DNA from: Melastoma dodecandrum
Taxonomy: Eukaryota; Streptophyta; Magnoliopsida; Myrtales; Melastomataceae
Direction of reading: 5' to 3'
Assembly: GCA_029817715.1 (NCBI GenBank)
Contig: JARUPY010000505.1
Span: forward strand, 124,001 to 188,000
DNA: 64,000 nucleotides
Positions within the stretch are counted from its first letter, which is position 1. Every line of letters starts with the position of its first letter. Made by a program: the position numbers and the translations under genes. Shown in pieces: positions 57,426 through 64,000 of this stretch. The notes under the pieces are model-generated. The model did no database searches. It had not been told where the DNA came from and was given only the letters and a program-made list of their open reading frames with translations.

Positions 57426-57982
57426 AGTTGACCTGTATGGGAGGGGGAGTTCAGGAAACAAGTGCGGCTTCCTGAGGGATCTCGGTAAGGTGTGGAGGTA
57501 AAAGACGTCGGCCCAATCGAGCTTCTGATCATCGGACACCACGAATGCCCGTCCGAACCCTTCCATCTCACCAACTTTCTGCTCGTACCTCGCTCTCTCT
57601 TCCTTAGGGAGGTCGAAAAGTTCCACGGTCCCTCTCTTTATCGCCTCCGTCAGCGAGGGGCTCATCCCGTGATTCACCAGCTGAGAAAGAAATGGGGAAA
57701 AAATCACGCTTCGAGGATCGCCCAACTACACGCGACTCATCATCCCCGTCGTTACGGTGATCCGGTTACCTGGAAGAATCCCCAGTCTTTGCACGCGGCG
57801 TACAACCTCTCGAGCTCAGGACTCTCCTCGTGTGCCTTAAGCTTCACGAAGTCGATCACAGGGATCTCTGGCAAGGACGGCGCGTCCACGACCATGGTGG
57901 GGTCCTGATCATGTCGGATGTAACGTTCCGGGATGGCGACCGTCTTCCCATCAACACACAGGTCCCGCGGGCAAGATCCCAT
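57315..57982 (-). CDS. N-terminal half of a 2-oxoglutarate/Fe(II) dioxygenase fused to PPR sequence
   Basis: Exon 1 (57,982-57,770) starts MGSCPRDLCVDGKTVAIPER and contains IPVIDFVKL and CKDWGFFQ. After a GT-AG intron exon 2 (57,680-57,315) continues LVNHGMSPSLTEAIK, DLPKEERARYEQK and WADVFYLHTLP. This is the DIOX_N region of SRG1/DMR6-like dioxygenases, which oxidise hormones or specialised metabolites in the cytosol. After LFPELPLPYRSTE the sequence changes to a PPR-like stretch and stops (192 aa in all). The catalytic barrel with the HxD...H iron ligands and the RxS motif is absent from the window. The protein therefore cannot be an active enzyme. The frame is clean, so it could still be expressed as a chimera. 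Confidence 0.75.
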
Positions 57983-58049
57983 TTTTCTCCGGCTACCGGA
58001 ACAATACAACGAATGATTGGAACCGGGAGCATCTATGTCAATCAATATA

Positions 58050-58723
58050 GAAAATTGATTGTTTTAGTCTCCTTTCACCGACAGCCTCTGAATATTTATT
58101 GAATAGTGGATATGACATAAGAGTAAGATCCTATGAAAATGATAATACCTGTACCTGAGTGTTGGTCAGCGAAATCGAAAAGACAAACTGTCGTAACCAT
58201 CATTTTATTCGAAATGAATGCGATGGAAAATAATTATCATTTCACAAGAAAAAACTTTTGACAGTTTGGTCTCTGGTTCCTACTTATTTATACTCATCGA
58301 CGAGCAGCTTTTTTACTCTTTCAACGTAATAATATCTAAATCCCACTTGTTTGTTAAAGGATAGACACGACACGTTAGTGTATAAATTTATTTCATATAA
58401 TATGATGCTTTTTTCACGAGATAATAAAAAACACATAATTAGATATTTTAATAATTATAATTTAAAAAATAAGTTACGTAGTTAGCCTACGTTCGCAATG
58501 AAAACTACTGCTCAGTGGATTATAAAATTGAAAAAGTTAGGCATGGACATAACACTTAAGGTTCAACTTGTTTACATATTTGTTTAAAATTTAATTAAAG
58601 AGTGATTTGAATTTTTTAAGGTCTGAATCTTTTTATAAAAAATGGTTTTGTTATTGTCCTTAGAACAAAAACATAATTATTGATCTCTGGCAAGTCTTTC
58701 AACACGCCCCGTAAAACTCAAGT
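58050..58723. other. AT-rich intergenic DNA
   Basis: No gene or clear repeat was recognised. Confidence 0.5.
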
Positions 58724-59531
58724 CCACGTACATGCCCATAATCATCTTATTTGCCTCATGGTGGAGTTCGTAAAGAAAAATAAATTTTCTTATAAGAACT
58801 TTATTTATGCACAAAACAGAAAAAAGTTCCGTTCGATCAAAGCTTCATAGAGTTGAATTTCCATGTCACAACAGGACTGATATATTTCTTGTCTGCATCA
58901 TCCTCCTCAATTTGCTCTTGCCTGGGTTATGCTTAATTCTCTAACAGAACAGCTGAAATCCAGCTGAGTTTTCTACATTAAGAGATTTTTACTCACAATA
59001 TTTTAAACATATCTTTCGAAGTACATCTGACACAACATAGGCTTCACTAATATTTGAATTAATTGAATGTAGTATTTTCCTGCATAAATCAGTTTGGTTG
59101 TTTTACCTGAAATTGAAAATCTGTTCTGGATGCTGGCTTCATCTTTTTCCTTTACATGAAAAACTTGTATACTGCTTGACTACTGTGTCATGCTGTCTAC
59201 ATCCCCTTATGTTTCAATTCCTTGTATATTACTCTCTCTCTCTCCCTCTCTCTCTCTCTCTTAAGATAGGTAGGTTCTCTGTTCGCTAGGTAAACCATTG
59301 TTTATCTGTCCCAGTATTGTGCTTCTGATTCTGCCAGAGTTCCCGGATTGAAATTTTCTTACTTGAATATGCCTGTGATGTCCCCAGTTAACATCTGTAT
59401 GTGCTGACTTGACTGCTTATGTGAGGTAATTGGAAACCGTTCCTTGGGGGTGTTTGTTCTTTGACAAATAAGTTGGTATGTTAATCTGCAGGTCCTACCA
59501 GGATCAAGGGTAAATTTTCCATAAACTGGCA
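58724..59531. repeat. segmental duplication, copy 2
   Basis: This is the counterpart of 54,946-55,745. It ends abruptly at ATAAACTGGCA where the copia remnant begins. A CT microsatellite (59,231-59,262) is longer here than in copy 1. Confidence 0.8.
59231..59262. repeat. CT microsatellite
   Basis: A (CT)n run is interrupted once by CCC. The matching place in copy 1 (about 55,490-55,505) is shorter. Confidence 0.85.
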
Positions 59532-62500
59532 AATCAATCTCCAAGTGTTTAGTTCTTTCGTGATAGATAGGATTCTTGCTAAGATATATAGCCGATTTGT
59601 TTTCACAGAACAACTGCACAGCTCCTTGCAGCTCTATACAAAAATCCTTCAACAATGCAGTGACCAAACTAACTCAGCTGCAGTAGCTGCTATGGCACGG
59701 TACTCTGCCTCTGTTGAACTGCGAGAAACAGTGGCTTGTTTCTTTGACTTCCAACTAACAATTGAATCACCAATGAAAATACAATAGAAGGTGGTAGATC
59801 TTCTAGTTTCAACACAACCTCCCCAATCACTATCTGCATAAGCGCGTACAACGACGCTAGAGCCACTAGAGAAAAGAATTCTGTTTCTAGGAGAAGCCTT
59901 GAGATATCTTAGAACATACCAAGCCACATTCCAATGATCATTCGAAGGACAATCCATGAATTGAGACGAGATATGAACTGCATATGCAAGATCAAGTCTC
60001 GTAATGCTCAAATAAATCAGTTTTCCAACCAATTGTCTGTAAGCTGCAACATTCACTGGTTGCGCTTTATCTCCTTGAACCAACTTCAGATTCAGTTGCA
60101 GTGGAATTGTAGCCGATCTTGTGCTAGCTTTTCCATCTCTTCAAGTAATCTCAAGGTATATCCTCTTTGTGACACATGACTCCCTTTGCTTAACCATGCG
60201 TTTTCCAAACAAAGAAAGTATTTAGGTTCTCCTAAATTCCTTACCTTGAAAGAACTCTGTAGAAGATTCTGTAACTTTGAGGTCACCTTTTCATTTGCAT
60301 CCTATTGCTCTTTTTCCTATAGGCAAGACAACCAAATCCCGAGTAGCATTGTCCTTTAAAGCATTAAGCTCGACAGTCGTAGCATCTACCCAATGTGGAA
60401 TCTGCTTTGCTTGTTTATATGACTGAGGTTCGACATGAGATTCAAGATTAACTAGAAAAGCTTTATATGAAGAAGAAAGACGATCAAAGGCAATTTACGG
60501 TTCAATAGGATAAGCAGGCATATAAGAAAGAACGGAAGAAGAAGGAACTGACCTGTCAGCAGAAGACAATAACCAGCCATATTGAGATACAACTTATGGT
60601 GGTGGTCCTTGAGGTACGAGGGAAGATGTCTGAGTCTAGAGCCTCGTCTCACATTATTTGGTACAGCAAAATCATATTCAACTCTATTTACACTAGTTTC
60701 ATGTAGATGTGTTATGTCTGATTCAGGGAGATGTCCTGTGTTTGATGCATGCACATGTGCAGTGTCTGGAGGAGATTCTAAAACAGACGAATTATGACTA
60801 AAAACATGATCTGGACCAATGAGATCAAGATTCATACCAGAATCATGCTGTAAGATTGATTCCCTAGAGTCCAAAGATTGCATTTTTAAAGGAAAATTTG
60901 ATTAATAAAAAACCACATCCCTAGAAACAGTAAACTGCTGAGTATATAGATGATAAACAAAAATACCCTTTTAAATGCAAAGGATACCCAACAAAGATGC
61001 ATTTGGATGCTCTCCTATCAAACTTGGTTCTGTTTCGAGCCAGTGTATTGCTGAAACACGACCCAAAGACTCATGTTTGTATAAACTGGGGTTCGATGAA
61101 ACAAGACTTCATAGGGAGATTAATAAGCCAATATCTTTGAAGAACGCCTGTTAACAATATATGTTGCAGTTAAAATAGCATATCCCCAAAAACCAATAGG
61201 TAAACCAGCTTGAAACAATAGTGCTCTAGCTGTATGAACTAAATGTTAATGTTTACGTTCTACAATCTCAGCAATGGGGTGTTTCTGCACAACTAACCTG
61301 GTGTATAATGCCATTTTCTCTGTAAAATTCCAACATAGTGAACTCAACTCCATTGTCTGACCTTATCACTTTAATAGATTTATCAACATTTTCGACAAGA
61401 TGACATAAGCTTTTCAGATAAGACTGCGCTTCTGATTTATAACGCAGAAGATATAGCCGAGTCCCTCTTGTATAGTCCGTCTACAATGGTTAAGAAGTAC
61501 TTAAAACCACCAATTGCTTCTCTTGAATATGGTCCCCAAATGTCTACATGTATTAGTTCAAATGAAGAGGAACTTCTAGTTACACTCAAAGGAAACACCA
61601 AACGTTTTTGTTTTGCTTCATGATAAACACTACAAACATTGTCGGACTTCACGCGTATGCTAGAATCCACAGTAGTAAGACATCTAATTTTATCCAAGGA
61701 AGTATGTCCTAGCCTAGAGTGCCAAACATCAAACACATCTAGAGTAACATGATTGGACATACAGAAAGAACTATGAGAGTCATTGAAACTACTCATGCCT
61801 GCATTCCTGACCTCTTGCATCCCATACTAGCCATCTCTCTGTTTAGCTAGTCCAATCGTCGTCCACTTTTTTATGTCCCGAGTGTAACAACCCTCCTTTA
61901 GAAAAAAAAAACAAAGGTCACCACCCATAACAAGTTTGCTGACAGATTTGAGATTAAAACTAAAATCTGGTACATAGAGTGTATCCTGAAGATATAGGCT
62001 GTCATTAAGAATGACTGATCCAAAATGAGTAGCCATCCCAAAAGAATTATTAGGCAACTGAATTTTCAAAGGAACTTCAAGAACTTGATTTACATGAAAT
62101 GAATCTAGATCTGAAACAATATGATATGTGGCTCCAGTACCCACAATCCAAGTATTTTTAGTCATGTGAGTGGAAGGAATAGCAAGAACTTTTCAAAAAA
62201 ATGAAACTATACCTGCTTGATTAGGAAAGACGGAAGAAGAGGATTTAGGAAGAGAAGGTGTCTACACCCTTGGAGGATGCATCATTTCCCACATTGAGCA
62301 TGTCCATTAGCCGCTGAATTTGTTGCTTAGGAAGACTTAGCTGGGAATTCTCATCGCTGAATTTGTTGCTTAGGAAGACTCAGCTGGAAATTCTCATTAC
62401 TCTAATGTGTCTTTATTATAGCCACTTGATTCACAGCACGTCTTACAGAACATTGCTTGTTTCCATATTGTCCTCTGCCCCTCATCATGCGACTACTCTC

Positions 62501-63715
62501 TTGGCCGGGAAAACCAATCAACTGATAACATTTGTCCTTCACATGACCCTTCTTTCCTCAATGGTCACATATTATATCAAACCCGCTTCTCCTCCTATCA
62601 GTAAAGTTTTTTGTTTCTGTTTCTCCCTGCCTTTTTGATTTCCCTGTCACAACTGCCATCGTGAGTCCCTCAACAGGAGAACTCACAGACTCCTTCGTTT
62701 GTTTTATGCACTTCTTCTATCTGCACAACATTATAAGCCTCACCAAGTGAAGGCAAAGGCTTCTTCATCAAGATCTGTGACCTTATGGCTGTAAACTCAT
62801 CATTCAGTCCATTCAAGAACTTAAACACTAAGTCCTTTTGATACTGCTCAGAAAACTCCTTCATCCAATTACATTTACTATTGTTGCAGCAACAATGAGG
62901 CAAAGGCCTGTAAATCTGAATTTCACTCACAAGAGACAAAAGGTCATTATAATATGCATCAACATCTTCGATCCTTACATCAGCAAATGAAAACGCAATT
63001 GTAGATGACGCACTCTAGAGTCATCCGATTCTGAAAATCTTTCTGCTAATTTCACCCAAACATTTCTAGCAGAATCCAAAAAGAAGATTGTTGCGGCAAT
63101 GGAGACAGAAACAGACTTATAGATCCACGATTTCACAAGATCATTACACCTCCTCCAAGTCGGGAACAATAAATCCAACTCACTAGGCCTCACTATACTC
63201 CCCTCCACAAATGCAATCTTGTTTCTGATCGACAGGGCAATCTCAAAAGATCTCCTCTAGGAGACATAGTGTCCCTTGGTCAACTCTCGCGTCACTAAAG
63301 CCCCTATTTGGCTATCCGTAGGGCTAACATAGAAAGGAGAGGAGGGATCCAACTCTACCATCGTCTTACCAGTAAAGTTCACCACCTCTGCCATTTTCGT
63401 GCTCGATACCATGCGAGCAAATGTGACCGTCGCCGGAGAAGCACACAGAGGAGAGGAAGAAGACTTGAGGAAGAAGAAAAGAGCAGATGAAAGGAGAAAC
63501 AATTTTTCTGTTATTGTAACTGCTCAAACTCTCTGTTACATCCCAACCATATATACATGTGTACAGCTCATACATTCTTCTCATAATAAAGACACATACT
63601 TCTAACTAAAGCTCCCCAGCTAACTTAGACACCTAAGTTGATGTCCTTGCTGTTCCCACGATGCAAACTCATCTGGTTTTTGTCTACCATACGCCAATAC
63701 CAGTTTCTGTTTACA
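59532..63715 (-). mobile_element. defective Ty1/copia retrotransposon, 3'-truncated
   Basis: Read on the minus strand: LTR (63,715-63,412); primer-site-like TGGTATCGAGC; gag starting MAEVVNFTGKTMVELDP with RNKIAFVEGSI and WVKLAERFSESDDSRVRHLQ; a CCHC knuckle (CDH-stop-GKKGHVKDKCYQL, near 62,560); protease motif VGTGATYHIVSD (62,140), where the catalytic Asp is Gly; GAG-pre-integrase WHSRLGHTSLDKIRCL; integrase core FELIHVDIWGPYSREAIGGF (61,520); RT start HVEPQSYKQAKQIPHWVDA (60,400); the distal RT LGEPKYFLCLENAW; and RNase H ADSDWGGCVETRRST and STEAEYRAIA (59,700). The RT core with YVDD is deleted near 60,290, several stops occur, and the element ends after ERTKHLEID without a 3' LTR. It is not autonomous. 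Confidence 0.9.
63412..63715 (-). repeat. 5' LTR of the copia remnant
   Basis: 304 bp, TGTAAACAGAAACTGG...TTTGCTCGCA on the minus strand, followed directly by a primer-site-like TGGTATCGAGC and the gag start. No second LTR exists in the window, so identity and age cannot be measured. Confidence 0.65.
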
Positions 63716-63719
63716 CAAC

Positions 63720-64000
63720 TCGCTAGTCCGAGCATTTTGTGCTTATAAAAAAGAGATGAGGGCATTAAAATCTTAATGATCTCAAATTGTGCTCGAGTTC
63801 TATGTATATCAACACTGCCAGTAAGTTTTGCAAGTTACTTGGAACTATGCAGTCAGTGATTATGGCCTTCGGGCATGACTGATGGAATGTCTCGCTGTCC
63901 GGAACCACTCCGTAGATGACCATATAGTCATGGAGCTCAATCACTTCTACCGGGTGGCATCTCTTGCAGAAATTGGTTATAAGCATGGTGTAAGTTAGAC
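63720..64000 (-). pseudogene. 3' part of the duplicated PPR gene (copy 2)
   Basis: On the minus strand LITNFCKRCHPVEVIELHDY and VIYGVVPDSETFHQ form a PPR C-terminal unit matching 56,437-56,560, here less frameshifted. The flank (GAGCATTTTGTGCTTATAAA) matches 56,270. The window ends inside it, so the upstream part of this gene cannot be judged. Confidence 0.65.

Overview
This is nuclear DNA of a flowering plant, almost certainly a core eudicot. The evidence is plant-type GT-AG introns, MADS-box genes (one AGAMOUS-type MIKC, one type I M-alpha), single-domain DUF26/ginkbilobin-like secreted proteins, an eIF4E copy, a plant SCP1-like (SSP4/SSP5-type) phosphatase copy, PPR sequence and LTR retrotransposons. 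The species cannot be fixed from the sequence alone. No rRNA, tRNA, CRISPR or bacterial operon was seen.

Layout. 1-6,789: upstream DNA and a complete eight-exon AGAMOUS orthologue with a 5'UTR intron, a 2.6 kb second intron and one GC-AG intron. 8.4-26.3 kb: a plus-strand array of DUF26 genes of two kinds: type A (three copies, all broken) and type B (two intact, two fragments), separated by duplicated intergenic DNA. One type A gene is cut by a 2.2 kb solo LTR and another has a 1.5 kb solo LTR in its promoter. 17.6-22.9 kb is repeat-rich. 26.5-27.8 kb: an intron-containing eIF4E pseudogene. 28-41.6 kb: three minus-strand DUF26 genes (one split by a 2.4 kb insertion, one intact, one with a lost stop codon) and a very young 6.1 kb LTR retrotransposon with identical LTRs and no coding capacity. 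42.8-43.3 kb: an intronless type I MADS gene. 46.8-48.5 kb: a three-exon gene for an acidic plant protein. 49.4-50.5 kb: a minus-strand snoRNA cluster with a ribosomal-gene-like promoter. 52.4-54.9 kb: an SSP-type CTD-phosphatase-like gene with a premature stop. 56.4-58.0 kb: the N-terminal half of a 2-oxoglutarate dioxygenase fused in frame to a decayed PPR gene. 58.7-64 kb: a second copy of the 55-56.5 kb segment carrying a defective Ty1/copia element.

Main points for a second look. (1) The snoRNA cluster, where two members carry 12-13 nt guides matching known rRNA 2'-O-methylation sites. (2) The two hairpin arrays inside the solo LTR at 8.55-10.75 kb, whose units change sequence but keep their stems paired. 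(3) The non-autonomous LTR element at 34.7-40.8 kb, which must have moved very recently. (4) The DUF26 cluster, with family-specific cysteine changes and at least four transposon insertions. Statements about rRNA matches, families and lectin residues come from memory of those families; no search was run.
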